Shown here in pieces: positions 37,451 to 46,679 of a stretch of DNA of 64,000 nucleotides. The number at the start of each line of letters is the position of its first letter. The stretch's first letter is position 1. This stretch comes from Companilactobacillus heilongjiangensis (GTDB taxonomy: Bacteria > Bacillota > Bacilli > Lactobacillales > Lactobacillaceae). The stretch spans positions 2,294,001-2,358,000 of the forward strand of contig NZ_CP012559.1 of assembly GCF_000831645.3 (NCBI RefSeq), written 5' to 3'. The translations under genes and the position numbers were made by a program. The notes under the pieces were generated by a model. The model saw only the letters and a program-made list of their open reading frames with translations, made no database searches and had not been told where the DNA came from.

Positions 37451-38418
37451 GTTTAGTTGAAATTAAAGACTTAAAAGTTCACTACCCCATCCGCTCTGGC
37501 TTCTGGAATCGTATTACTGATTCAGTTAAAGCCGTCGACGGTATCAGTTTCAACATTGAAGCTGGTGAAACATATGGTCTAGTTGGTGAATCTGGTTCTG
37601 GTAAATCAACCACTGGTAAATCAGTCGTTGGTCTCGAAAAGGTCACTAGCGGATCAGTTATGTATAAAGGAAAAGATATTACTAAAAAGTCTAATCGTAA
37701 GAGTCTTGATTACAATCACGACGTTCAAATGATTTTCCAAGATTCACTTTCCAGTTTAAATCCTCGAAAGAGAATTGAAGATATCATCGCTGAACCACTT
37801 CGTAATTTCGAACACCTAAGTAAAGATGAAGAAAAATTACGTGTTTTACAATTACTCGATATCGTTGGACTTGATGCTGATGCTTTATATAAGTATCCTC
37901 ACCAATTCTCCGGTGGTCAAAGACAACGTATCGGTGTTGCTAGAGCCGTTGCCACTAATCCAAAATTGATTATCGCTGACGAACCTGTTTCCGCTTTGGA
38001 CTTATCAGTTCAAGCACAAGTTCTTAACTTTATGAAAAAGATTCAACGTGAATTTGGTATTTCTTACCTATTTATTTCTCACGATTTGGGTGTTGTCAGA
38101 CATATGTGTAACAACATCGCCATCATGAACCGTGGACGTTTAGTTGAAATTGGTACTAGAGATGATATTTATAATCACCCAATGCACATTTATACTAAAC
38201 GACTTTTAGCCGCTATTCCTGAAACAAACGTTAGTCAACGTGCTGAACATCGTGCTCAACGTTTGGCAGTCGAAGAAGTTTATCGTGAACAACAAGATAA
38301 ATATTATGACAAAGATGGTCAAGCTTATCCACTAGTTCAAATTACACCAACTCATTCAGTCGCATTACCTGAGGATTTGGTTGAACAACTCAAGCATGAA
38401 GGCGAGGTGCAAGCATAA
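37447..38418 (+). CDS. oppF: oligopeptide ABC transporter ATPase
   Basis: 323 residues. Walker A GESGSGKST, signature FSGGQRQR, Walker B LIIADEPVSALD, C-terminal peptide-transporter extension with HPMHIYTKRLLAAIP. The start overlaps oppD and the last base overlaps oppB (TAATG). Cytosolic partner of OppD. Confidence 0.95.
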   Translation: MSLVEIKDLKVHYPIRSGFWNRITDSVKAVDGISFNIEAGETYGLVGESGSGKSTTGKSVVGLEKVTSGSVMYKGKDITKKSNRKSLDYNHDVQMIFQDSLSSLNPRKRIEDIIAEPLRNFEHLSKDEEKLRVLQLLDIVGLDADALYKYPHQFSGGQRQRIGVARAVATNPKLIIADEPVSALDLSVQAQVLNFMKKIQREFGISYLFISHDLGVVRHMCNNIAIMNRGRLVEIGTRDDIYNHPMHIYTKRLLAAIPETNVSQRAEHRAQRLAVEEVYREQQDKYYDKDGQAYPLVQITPTHSVALPEDLVEQLKHEGEVQA

Positions 38419-39377
38419 TGTGGAAAACAATTCTCCGTCGTATCTTAATTATGATTCCTGAAGTTATTATTCTTAGTATTTTAGTTTTCCTATTAGCTAA
38501 AGCGATGCCTGGTGATCCGTTCACAGGTTCCATCAACCCTAGATCTGACCCAGCTCAAATCCATCACTTGATGAAACTCAACGGTCTATATGATCCTTGG
38601 TATCAACAATATTGGAACTGGGTTGTTCACTTGTTCCATGGAAACTTAGGAAATAGTTATCAATATCAAGAACCTGTAACTCGTTTGATTGGTAGCCGTG
38701 CTGTTAATACTCTTTGGTTAGCATTATTCACAACTATTTTGACATATTGCTTTGCTTTACCAATGGGTATGTTCGCTGCTAAGCATGAAGGTAAATTACC
38801 TGATTCAATTATCAGAGTTTACACATACGTTACTTACTGTATTCCATTCTTCGTTATCTTAGTTATCGGTGTTTGGATTTTCGGTTACGTGCTTGGCTGG
38901 TTCCCAACAACTGGTTCAATTTCATCAACGGCAAATCCGGGAATACAAACAATTGGATCCCGTTTCTACCATATTCTATTACCTGGTATCTTGGGTGCAT
39001 TATTCGGAACCGTCAACGTCGTTCAATACCTTCGTTCAGAAGTTATCGATGCTAAACGTTCTGACTATGTTAGAACAGCTCGTTCAAAAGGTGTTCCTTC
39101 AAAAGATATCTACAGACATCATATTTTTAGAAATTCACTCTTACCAATTGCAGCCTTTGCAGGTTACTCAATTACCGGATTGTTAAACGGTTCCCTATTT
39201 ACCGAAACCGTCTTCTCATATCCAGGTATGGGACTACTCTTCATTAACTCAATTAGTTACCGTGATTACACTGTTATCACCGCATTAGTTTTAATTTACG
39301 GAATTTTGAATCTACTAGGTACCTTACTTTCAGATATCATCCTAAGTATCGTCGATCCTAGAATTCGTATTCAATAA
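38418..39377 (+). CDS. oppB: oligopeptide ABC transporter permease
   Basis: 319 residues with six membrane helices. N-terminal WKTILRRILIMIPEVIILSI with the AMPGDPF motif, and the EAA loop around YVRTARSKGVPSKDIYRHHI. Forms the membrane channel with OppC. Confidence 0.95.
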   Translation: MWKTILRRILIMIPEVIILSILVFLLAKAMPGDPFTGSINPRSDPAQIHHLMKLNGLYDPWYQQYWNWVVHLFHGNLGNSYQYQEPVTRLIGSRAVNTLWLALFTTILTYCFALPMGMFAAKHEGKLPDSIIRVYTYVTYCIPFFVILVIGVWIFGYVLGWFPTTGSISSTANPGIQTIGSRFYHILLPGILGALFGTVNVVQYLRSEVIDAKRSDYVRTARSKGVPSKDIYRHHIFRNSLLPIAAFAGYSITGLLNGSLFTETVFSYPGMGLLFINSISYRDYTVITALVLIYGILNLLGTLLSDIILSIVDPRIRIQ

Positions 39378-39392
39378 GGGGGCCGTTAAATT

Positions 39393-40343
39393 ATGGAAGA
39401 AAATTTAAACAGACATTCACGTATTTCAGCGGCTGATCTTGAGAGGCTTTCTAAAGAAGCCCAACAAGAAGCAACTCCAAGTTCTGCCAAAATTATTTGG
39501 AGCGAATTCAAGGCCGACAAGCCAGCTATGGTTGCGCTAGTTATCGTTGTAGCTTTCATCTTATTCGTTATGATTGCTTCACTATTTATCGACACACCGA
39601 AGATGATGGAAACAAACATCATGAATTACAATACTGCACCTGGTACTAATGGTTTCATACTTGGAGCTGATACTGGTGGACGTTCGATTGCACAACAATT
39701 GATCGTTGGTTCTAGAAATTCAATTGGTATTGCCATTGGATTGACAATTATTTCATCAACTTTTGGTATTTGCTGGGGACTCGTCTCCGGTTACTTCAAC
39801 GGTTACATCGACTGGGGTATGCAACGTGTGTATGACTTCATGATGATGCTACCTATGACTATGATGATCATCGTTTTAGTTACAATCATCAGAAATTACA
39901 ACGCTGTTACTTTAACCTTAATTTTTTCAATCTTTTACTGGGAAGGTACTTCACGTTTGATTCGTTCTCGTACCCTTTCTGAATCAGAAAAAGATTACGT
40001 TGCTGCTGCCAAAACTTCTGGTACTAGCAATTTCAAGATTATCTTTAAAGAAATCATGCCTAACATTTCATCCCTAATTATCGTTGATACAACATTATCT
40101 TTCGCCGAAAATATCGGGGTTGAAACGGGTCTTTCATACTTGGGATTTGGACTTCCAATTCATACACCATCACTTGGTACTTTGATTGCTAACGCCAATG
40201 ATCCTAACAACATCACCCAATACTGGTGGACATGGTTGCCAGCCGCGCTCTTAATCATCATTTTATGTTTATCAATCAGTTACATCGGACAAGTTGTTCG
40301 TCGTTCTGCTGATGCTTCTCAACGTCAAGGCGCCGAAGCTTAA
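39393..40343 (+). CDS. oppC: oligopeptide ABC transporter permease
   Basis: 316 residues. N-terminal cytosolic segment, helix at about 48-68, then GADTGGRSIAQQLIVGSRNS (the D..GRD-like loop of OppC proteins), EAA loop YVAAAKTSGTSNFKIIFKEI, and GLSYLGFGL. GGGGG lies before the start, 15 bp after oppB. Confidence 0.95.
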   Translation: MEENLNRHSRISAADLERLSKEAQQEATPSSAKIIWSEFKADKPAMVALVIVVAFILFVMIASLFIDTPKMMETNIMNYNTAPGTNGFILGADTGGRSIAQQLIVGSRNSIGIAIGLTIISSTFGICWGLVSGYFNGYIDWGMQRVYDFMMMLPMTMMIIVLVTIIRNYNAVTLTLIFSIFYWEGTSRLIRSRTLSESEKDYVAAAKTSGTSNFKIIFKEIMPNISSLIIVDTTLSFAENIGVETGLSYLGFGLPIHTPSLGTLIANANDPNNITQYWWTWLPAALLIIILCLSISYIGQVVRRSADASQRQGAEA

Positions 40344-40369
40344 TATTTGTAAAATCATACCTAACAATT

Positions 40370-40419
40370 GAAAGAAGTGATGCCTACATCATTACAAAAG
40401 CATCTTCCAGTTCTCTTTC
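40370..40419 (+). other. intercistronic hairpin between oppC and oppA
   Basis: GAAAGA / TCTTTC enclosing GATGC / GCATC. There is no T-run, so it is more likely an mRNA-processing or stability element giving extra oppA mRNA than a terminator (inference). Confidence 0.4.
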
Positions 40420-40505
40420 TTTATTACACAACCAAATCATCTTTCAACAAGTGGTTTTGGTAAAAAATATTTAGGGTTTAAAAAATTTCCAAGGGGGAAA
40501 TATAT

Positions 40506-42317
40506 ATGGTTAAAACAAAAACAAAGCTAGCCTCAGTTGCAATCACTTTTCTAGCAGCCCTCACACTAGCTGGATGTTCTAACAATAGCAGCTCAGAAAG
40601 CTCCGATGCAGCTGTTAAACTTTCAACAGCCTATAACAACAAAGCTGCTACAAATAAAAATGCTACTAAGAACGGTACTTTGAAGTTAGCTATCGTTAAT
40701 AACGCTCCATTCCAAGGTATCACCGATCCTATTCTTGCTTCTAACGCTGAAGATGCTGAGGCCTTTGCACCCGGTGGTCAAAACAATTTGTTCAACGTTG
40801 ACAAGAACTACAAGATCATCGATGGTGGACTTGCTAATCAAAAACTTGACCGTAAAGCTAAAACTGCCACAATTACAATCCGTAAGGATGCTAAGTGGTC
40901 AAACGGCTCACCTGTTACTGCTAAAGACGTTGAATACGCTTATGAAGTTTTAGGTAACAAAGAAACTACCTCACAACAATATTCATCTGACTTCGAAGAT
41001 ATCGAAGGTATGACTGAATATCACAAGGGTAAGGCTGATACTATCTCAGGTATCACATTCCCAGACGGTGAAACTGGTAAAGTTGCTGTCATCCACTTCA
41101 AGCAAATGGCTCCAAGTATGAAGTTCTCTGGTAACTCATACATCTGGGGTTCAATTGAACCTTACGAATACATCAAAGATGTTCCTATCGCTAAATTGGC
41201 TTCTTCAGAACAAATCCGTAAGAACCCTATCTTTGTCGGACCTTACAAGTTGGATAAAGTCGTTGAAGGTGAATCAACATCATGGTCACCAAACAAGTTC
41301 TACTACGGAAAGAAAGCCCAAATCGGTCACATTACTTTGAACGTTGTTTCAATGAATAATATCGACAAAGCTCTTCAATCTAAGAAGTACGATACAGTTG
41401 CTCCATCAGTTGCTGGTGCACTTGGTGGTACTGACTACAAGAACTTGAAGAACCTTAAAGGATACTCAAAAGTTGGACAACCTGCTTTAGGTTACAGTTA
41501 CTTTGCCTTTAACTTAGGTCACTACGATACTAAGACTGGTAAGAACGTTGCTGATCCAAACAAGAAGATGGCTAACAAGAGTCTTCGTCAAGCTATGATG
41601 TATGCTCTAAACGTTGACCAAGTTTCAAAGAAATTTGGTAATGGTATCAAGTGGCGTGCTAATACTTTGCTCCCACCAGTATTTAACAAGTACTACGACA
41701 AGTCTGCTAAGGGTTACCCACTAAACATCAAGAAAGCTAACAAGTTACTTGATGATGCTGGTTACAAGAAACGTAACGGTAGCAAGTGGCGTTCAGATCC
41801 AAAGGGTAAGAAACTCGTTATCTACTTCGGTGCTATGACAAGTAGTGCTACTACAGAAGCTACATACCAAGATTATCTACAACAATGGCACAAGGTTGGT
41901 TTGGACGTTAAATACACTAGCGGCAAGCCAGTTGAAATGAACAGTTTCTACGATACTCTTCAAAAGCCAGAACAAAACAAGATGGATATCTGGTTAGGTG
42001 CATGGTCATTATCATCAGAACCATCACAATCACAATTGTACGGTGATACTGCTGCATTCAACATGGGTCACTTTACAACTGCTAAGAATACTAAGTTGAT
42101 CAACCAAATGAATGATAATGGTGCTTGGAACGATAAGACACGTGCTAAGACATTCAAAGAATGGCAAGAATACATGAACAACCAAGCTGGTGTTGTCGGT
42201 GAACAATTTAACTACGCATGGCAACCAGTTAACAACCGTGTTAAAGGATTCGATCTTAGCCCTGCTAACGATGAATTCTACAGTAACCTTACATTGACTT
42301 CTTCGAAGTTGAAGTAG
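40506..42317 (+). CDS. oppA: oligopeptide-binding lipoprotein
   Basis: 603 residues. Signal peptide with lipobox LAGC (Cys24), anchoring the protein to the outer face of the membrane. SBP_bac_5 domain features: ITIRKDAKWSNGSPVTAKDVEYAYEVL and LRQAMMYALNVDQV. It captures peptides for OppBCDF. AAGGGGG precedes the ATG. The 163-base gap before it sets it apart from the tightly packed oppDFBC. Codon use is strongly biased (AAG, TAC, GAC, AAC), as expected for a highly expressed gene. Confidence 0.95.
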   Translation: MVKTKTKLASVAITFLAALTLAGCSNNSSSESSDAAVKLSTAYNNKAATNKNATKNGTLKLAIVNNAPFQGITDPILASNAEDAEAFAPGGQNNLFNVDKNYKIIDGGLANQKLDRKAKTATITIRKDAKWSNGSPVTAKDVEYAYEVLGNKETTSQQYSSDFEDIEGMTEYHKGKADTISGITFPDGETGKVAVIHFKQMAPSMKFSGNSYIWGSIEPYEYIKDVPIAKLASSEQIRKNPIFVGPYKLDKVVEGESTSWSPNKFYYGKKAQIGHITLNVVSMNNIDKALQSKKYDTVAPSVAGALGGTDYKNLKNLKGYSKVGQPALGYSYFAFNLGHYDTKTGKNVADPNKKMANKSLRQAMMYALNVDQVSKKFGNGIKWRANTLLPPVFNKYYDKSAKGYPLNIKKANKLLDDAGYKKRNGSKWRSDPKGKKLVIYFGAMTSSATTEATYQDYLQQWHKVGLDVKYTSGKPVEMNSFYDTLQKPEQNKMDIWLGAWSLSSEPSQSQLYGDTAAFNMGHFTTAKNTKLINQMNDNGAWNDKTRAKTFKEWQEYMNNQAGVVGEQFNYAWQPVNNRVKGFDLSPANDEFYSNLTLTSSKLK

Positions 42318-42408
42318 TCAATGGGCTCCGTTATTCATAATCAATTGGCTGTTCTCCCATATTACACACACATAAAAAAATAGCTAATTGGTTGTTTTAA
42401 AACCTCAG

Positions 42409-42463
42409 AAAAAGCTGAAACACTTGGATAATTCCCGATCCAAGCTGCTTCAGCTTTTTTGTT
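42409..42463. terminator. opp operon terminator, usable on both strands
   Basis: AAAAAGCTGAA / TTCAGCTTTTTT with inner TTGGAT / ATCCAA stem. On the minus strand it would also end the flavodoxin transcript beyond repeat A12. Confidence 0.85.
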
Positions 42464-42491
42464 GTTTTTATAATTTGAATTCTTTAGTTCC

Positions 42492-42664
42492 TGCCGCCGG
42501 AAGGTGCAAGATAGTCCCCTGCTGTGTGACCGGTGCGAGCCAAGGTCTCGCGCCTCGATTTTGAGCTTCGCATAGACCGCGAATCTCAAAATACGTCAGT
42601 GGAGTAAGGACTAGAGTCCTAACACCACTTGCACTGCTGGTGGACTATCTTGCACCTTCCGGCT
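42492..42664 (-). repeat. family A structured repeat, copy A12
   Basis: Outer arms GGAAGGTGCAAGATAGTCC / GGACTATCTTGCACCTTCC (perfect 19 bp). Apical stem AGGAC/GTCCT. Core GGTGCGAGCCAAGGTCTCGCG. Lies between the flavodoxin stop codon and the terminator. Confidence 0.9.
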
Positions 42665-42710
42665 CTTGTATTCAATTATTGTTTGTTTTGTGTATTATTA
42701 CTTACCATTA

Positions 42711-43163
42711 CTATTTATCGCTTAAAAAGGCCTTTAATTGGGTATCATTATTATCATACCTAAAGCCCTCAGTCACCTTACTATTAGCCGCTACCTTTCT
42801 TACATCTGGCATCGATTCGGCAACTGATGAACTGCCACTTGTTATGAATGGAACAACTGTCTTTTCACTGAAATCATACTTCTCAAATAATGTATGGAAT
42901 AGCATTGGCATCTTGCCGTTCCATGTTGGATAGCCTAGATAAATCGTGTCATAATTTGCCAAATCTGGAATCTCAGTTTTTAAAGCTGGATGAATTTGGT
43001 CTTCGAATTCCTTTTGGGCAACCGGAACGTAATTGCTGTACCCTTCTGGATATGATGTAACTGGTTGTAAACGAACGATGTCTGCGTCGGTGATTTCTTG
43101 AATCTTTTCAGCAGCTTTTTTTGTATTATTTGATAGTGAAAAATAGATGATTAATTTCTTCAT
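42711..43163 (-). CDS. flavodoxin-like protein
   Basis: 150 residues. N-terminal KKLIIYFSLSNNTKKAAEKI is the FMN phosphate loop of flavodoxins, followed by YLGYPTWNGKMPMLF and FITSGSSSVAES, the isoalloxazine-contact loops of the 'flavodoxin_4' group. A small electron carrier or quinone/NAD(P)H-linked reductase; its partner is unknown. Confidence 0.9.
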   Translation of the reverse strand: MKKLIIYFSLSNNTKKAAEKIQEITDADIVRLQPVTSYPEGYSNYVPVAQKEFEDQIHPALKTEIPDLANYDTIYLGYPTWNGKMPMLFHTLFEKYDFSEKTVVPFITSGSSSVAESMPDVRKVAANSKVTEGFRYDNNDTQLKAFLSDK

Positions 43164-43314
43164 AGATGTACTCTCCTCATTTTGATACTTAACAATTTAA
43201 AACCCGTTTCCATATTATTGAACAGCAACAAATTATCTAATGATTAAAAGATATCGTCGCTGAGAACATACCCAGTTAATTTGATTAGTTATCTAATTAT
43301 TATAAAGATAATTT

Positions 43315-43495
43315 AGTTGGAAGAGCTGAGAGTATTCATCCGCAGCGAAAGTGGCGTTAGAGCTTTAGCTCTTACACCACCGGGCGTGTTGGAGACTTAC
43401 CGGGTTTTGGTAAGGCTTCAACCGAGGTCCGAGACCGCTCTTTGGCTCGGACCGTTCCGCGCAGCAGATGAATGCTCTCAGCTCTGGAAACGGCA
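43315..43495 (+). repeat. family A structured repeat, copy A13
   Basis: Outer arms AGAGCTGAGAGTATTCATC / GATGAATGCTCTCAGCTCT. Apical stem AGAGC/GCTCT. Core GGTCCGAGACC / GGCTCGGACC (perfect). Nearly identical to A14. Confidence 0.92.
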
Positions 43496-43601
43496 TTCTA
43501 TATACCCCAAAGTTTAGACCTTAAAGTACACTTCAAAGCAAGCATTTTGTCGTTGTGCTATCCTTAATATATGTCTATTTTGAGGAGAGATTAATTTAAA
43601 A

Positions 43602-44171
43602 ATGAATATTGAAGAAGATTCATCGTACCAGCAAATGATCAATGGGGAGTTATACCTAGAGTCAAAGGACTTAGCTGCCTTACGTGATGACGTTCGTGTT
43701 AAATTGATGGACTACAATCGTATTGCCAACAATGACGAACGTAACAGCAAGATCAAGAGTTTGATGAAATCGGTCGGCGATAGATTCTTTGTTGAACCAA
43801 CGATTTACTTTAGCTACGGAGTTAACATTACGATTGGTAACCATTTCTACGCTAACCACGATGTAATGCTCTGTGACGAAGGTAAAATCACTATCGGTAA
43901 TGATGTTAAGTTTGGACCTAAAGTCGGTCTCTACACTCCACAGCACCCATTGGACCCATCGGTTCGTCGGACTGAAGCTGAAAGAGTTTCACCTATTACT
44001 ATCGGTAATGACGTTTGGGTCGGCGGTGGCGCAAGCATCTTACCAGGTGTCACTTTGGGAAATAATGTCATCGTTGGTGCCGGATCTGTCATTACACATT
44101 CATTCCCTGACAACGTTATTGTTGTTGGAAATCCTGCTCGTATTCTTAGAGAAAATAAACCCGAAAAATAA
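43602..44171 (+). CDS. maltose/galactoside O-acetyltransferase-like hexapeptide transferase
   Basis: 189 residues: N-terminal Mac domain (about 1-55, YQQMINGELYLESKDLAALRD), then left-handed beta-helix hexapeptide repeats (ITIGNHFYANHDVMLCD, ITIGNDVWVGGGASILPGVTLGNNVIVGAGS). The acetyl-CoA site is near the C-terminus, VVGNPARIL. Acetylates the 6-OH of sugars, possibly to detoxify non-metabolised ones. Confidence 0.9.
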   Translation: MNIEEDSSYQQMINGELYLESKDLAALRDDVRVKLMDYNRIANNDERNSKIKSLMKSVGDRFFVEPTIYFSYGVNITIGNHFYANHDVMLCDEGKITIGNDVKFGPKVGLYTPQHPLDPSVRRTEAERVSPITIGNDVWVGGGASILPGVTLGNNVIVGAGSVITHSFPDNVIVVGNPARILRENKPEK

Positions 44172-44180
44172 AGTTAATAC

Positions 44181-44222
44181 AAAAATGGAGCTACTAATTA
44201 TGATTAGCAACTCCATTTTTTT
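44181..44222. terminator. bidirectional terminator
   Basis: AAAAATGGAG / CTCCATTTTT stem with inner CTAAT / ATTAG, between convergent genes. Confidence 0.85.
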
Positions 44223-44231
44223 GTAGAATTT

Positions 44232-44840
44232 TTATGCCTTACGACTAATAGCTAAACTATCGTGTGAACCTAGCTTTCCGTTATGTGCTAGGCGAACTAC
44301 AAGGTCAGCTACACTGCTGCTGGCAACTGTATCTGTTTTAGACAAACCACCTTTGCGGACGATTTCATAATTATCGACATCTTGTCCATTATCTAACCAA
44401 GTTGGGCGAACGACCGTGTAATTTAAATCTGAAGCAGCAATTGCGTAAACTACTTGTTGATATGGTGCCAAAATTTCACCATCGTTCAAATTACCTGACG
44501 CACCGTTTGTAGTTGGTACTTCATTGTAAAGTCCCATTGATGTTAAGAATATGAAGCGTCTGACTCCCTCTTTGTCCATTGCATCAATAATCTTTTGAAT
44601 CAACAGCTCTTCATTGCTATCGAGTGATACTAATACCACGTCAACGCCTTTCATAGCGCTATCCAAAATTTCTTCATCAATAATGTCTCCTTGAAATACA
44701 CGTTCACGTTTTTCATCGATTGTTAAAAGTCCTGTGTAGCGTGCCATCAAAGTAATATTATCATCAGTTTTGTCCAAGAAAAATTTCGTCGCTTTTTGCC
44801 CCATTAAGCTTGTTGCGCCAATAATTAATACATTTGCCAT
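44232..44840 (-). CDS. NAD(P)-binding atypical SDR (NmrA/YwnB-like)
   Basis: 202 residues. N-terminal Rossmann loop VLIIGATSLMGQKATKFF, FLTSMGLYNEVP in the middle and YTVVRPTWLDNG later, with no classical YxxxK. This group includes redox sensors and epimerase-like proteins; the function is unknown. A quinone or thiol stress link is common for relatives but is inference here. Confidence 0.88.
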   Translation of the reverse strand: MANVLIIGATSLMGQKATKFFLDKTDDNITLMARYTGLLTIDEKRERVFQGDIIDEEILDSAMKGVDVVLVSLDSNEELLIQKIIDAMDKEGVRRFIFLTSMGLYNEVPTTNGASGNLNDGEILAPYQQVVYAIAASDLNYTVVRPTWLDNGQDVDNYEIVRKGGLSKTDTVASSSVADLVVRLAHNGKLGSHDSLAISRKA

Positions 44841-44920
44841 TTACTCTACCTCCGATTGTTTTACCTCTCTGTTACACGTCTATCCTAAACCTTTCTTGGA
44901 AATCTTGCTGGAATCAACAA

Positions 44921-44958
44921 AATAAGCCGATAATCTTTTTTTCGATTATCGGCTTATT
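44921..44958 (-). terminator. long perfect hairpin, probable terminator of the baeRF gene
   Basis: Fifteen-base perfect stem AATAAGCCGATAATC / GATTATCGGCTTATT with an eight-base loop; TTTTG follows on the minus strand. It lies beyond repeat B3 from the baeRF stop codon. Confidence 0.6.
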
Positions 44959-45013
44959 TGTGGTTGTATGGTTGCACTACTTGGTTGGAAAATTTGATGA
45001 ATGGTTTTGGTTC

Positions 45014-45196
45014 TATACTGCTGTGGCTCTAAAACGAGCTATACAGGCTCGCTCTGCTCTCTACCTTGAAACGAGCTACGACAGGGCAACTCCTTCCGCT
45101 TTTCACAACTAAGCAAATCGCCCGCTAAGTTCGGCGTGCAATTCACTTAGTTATGAAAATGCTCGGGAGCTGACCGCCCTGTCTCCGCTCTCTCTA
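45014..45196 (+). repeat. family B structured repeat, copy B3
   Basis: Central arms AACTAAGCAAATCGCCCGC / GCGTGCAATTCACTTAGTT are unlike B1 and B2 but complementary. The left part contains an internal duplication of the AAACGAGCTA segment. The right end CTCTCTAA supplies the stop codon of the baeRF gene. Confidence 0.8.
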
Positions 45197-46258
45197 ATAC
45201 AATATAGCATTCATACTAGGATAACTATTGTCGCCTGGTGTATATAGAACTCGACAATTGATTTTATTGATCAAGGATTTAATCAGTAATTTATTATGCT
45301 CTACTGAATATGAACTTCCATCGTTAAACGAAACTAATGATTTAACATCCCGATTGTTTAAAGCAAGGTCAATAATACTCAAGTCATTGATAACTCTATT
45401 CTTTTCCCCGGCGGCTTTGACATTATTCTTTACTTGTTCCACTTCAGCAATTCTTTCAAAAGCGAAGTAATCATTTACTCTTTCGGCTAACTCTGCACGG
45501 GACAGATTCATGACTGATCCATGCATGATTCCACCGATATAAGGACTATTCTTGTACGACTTCAAATATACATCTAATGTTTCTGACAAACCTGCTAACA
45601 CAAATGTATAGCCTTTTGTCCGGTTTAAATTCGTTAACTCTTTATCTAAATATTGGTAATAGATACTTTGATCTTTTTGTTGCTCTTCAGATTTAGTACG
45701 GTGTCCGTGATACGTTGCTGTCAGACCTCCATATGAACCAGAATTCACATTGGAATTAGCGTCAAAGTCTGAATAGTAGTCGGAAAATCTCGTGTGCAGG
45801 TCAGGTAATTCGACTTCTTTCAAACTATTAATATCAATAACGTTAACGCGGTCACGACTGATATTTAGCAAGTAATCTGGTCTCTTAACATTCTCTTCGG
45901 GTAGCAAGAGATCTTGAATCAAGAAAGTATTTCCAACATGTTCTTTGGCTAAAACTGTATGTTCCATGGCTCTGATTTCCATGTTATCATTGTTGGCAAA
46001 AATCAATAAGGCTCTTTTATCTGAGTTCCATAATTTTCTATCAAGGATCAGGGATTCGAGATTTTTTACTGCGTTATTCCATTCCCGACGTGGATAATTT
46101 AGTTCTAGGTCTTTTTTGACATCCTTCAAAAGATTTTTGTAGGCAAGTAAGTTAGTTTCTGCCTGAGGAGTTTCCGGATGAATCGGTAAGATAATGCTGA
46201 TTTTTGGTTCGTTATCGGATGTTAAAAGCTTCATTAGGTTATCGTTTTTTAATTTCAT
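45194..46258 (-). CDS. baeRF-family-like protein (bacterial archaeo-eukaryotic release-factor fold)
   Basis: 354 residues. The N-terminal ISIILPIHPETPQAETNLLAYKNLLKD, a middle YHGHRTKSEEQQKDQSIYYQ, and the C-terminal GLSETLDVYLKSYKNSPY, RVNDYFAFERIAEVEQ and CRVLYTPGDNSYP resemble bacterial proteins with eRF1/Pelota-like domains. Their role is unclear; ribosome rescue or stress hibernation has been proposed. Single gene; the stop codon lies in repeat B3. Confidence 0.65.
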   Translation of the reverse strand: MKLKNDNLMKLLTSDNEPKISIILPIHPETPQAETNLLAYKNLLKDVKKDLELNYPRREWNNAVKNLESLILDRKLWNSDKRALLIFANNDNMEIRAMEHTVLAKEHVGNTFLIQDLLLPEENVKRPDYLLNISRDRVNVIDINSLKEVELPDLHTRFSDYYSDFDANSNVNSGSYGGLTATYHGHRTKSEEQQKDQSIYYQYLDKELTNLNRTKGYTFVLAGLSETLDVYLKSYKNSPYIGGIMHGSVMNLSRAELAERVNDYFAFERIAEVEQVKNNVKAAGEKNRVINDLSIIDLALNNRDVKSLVSFNDGSSYSVEHNKLLIKSLINKINCRVLYTPGDNSYPSMNAILY

Positions 46259-46359
46259 AGTTCATCTCCTTATCTAAAATCTTATCGTTATCATTAGTAT
46301 ATTGTAATATTATCATGATGTAGTCAATTTGTCTAACATTTTAATAATTATTTTGATAA

Positions 46360-46392
46360 AAAAATACGATAGTCTTTTTAAGACTACCGTAA
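46360..46392 (-). terminator. terminator of the second aldo/keto reductase, beyond repeat A14
   Basis: Minus strand ACGGTAGTCTT / AAGACTATCGT hairpin followed by ATTTTTTT. It is the first terminator after the 46680 gene, with A14 in between. Confidence 0.65.
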
Positions 46393-46484
46393 CTACTACT
46401 CTTCTATTTGATTACAAAGGTCACTTATGATTGATCCATCAAATAGTAAAAGTGGATTCATATAGAACATACAAAAAATAAATT

Positions 46485-46664
46485 AGTTGGAAGAGCTGAG
46501 AGTATTTATCCGCAGCGAAAGTGGTGTTATGGCTTTAGCCATTACACCACCGGACGTGTTGGAGACTTTCCGGTTTTTGGAAAGGCTTCAACCGAGGTCC
46601 GAGACCGCCTTTTGGCTCGGGCCGTTCCGCGCAGCAGATGAATACTCTCAGCTCTGGAAACGGC
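46485..46664 (+). repeat. family A structured repeat, copy A14
   Basis: Outer arms AGAGCTGAGAGTATTTATC / GATGAATACTCTCAGCTCT. Apical stem ATGGC/GCCAT. Core GGTCCGAGACC / GGCTCGGGCC. Compared with A13, the arm and apical-stem changes are largely compensatory. Confidence 0.92.
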
Positions 46665-46679
46665 TCACTTACTTAAATT

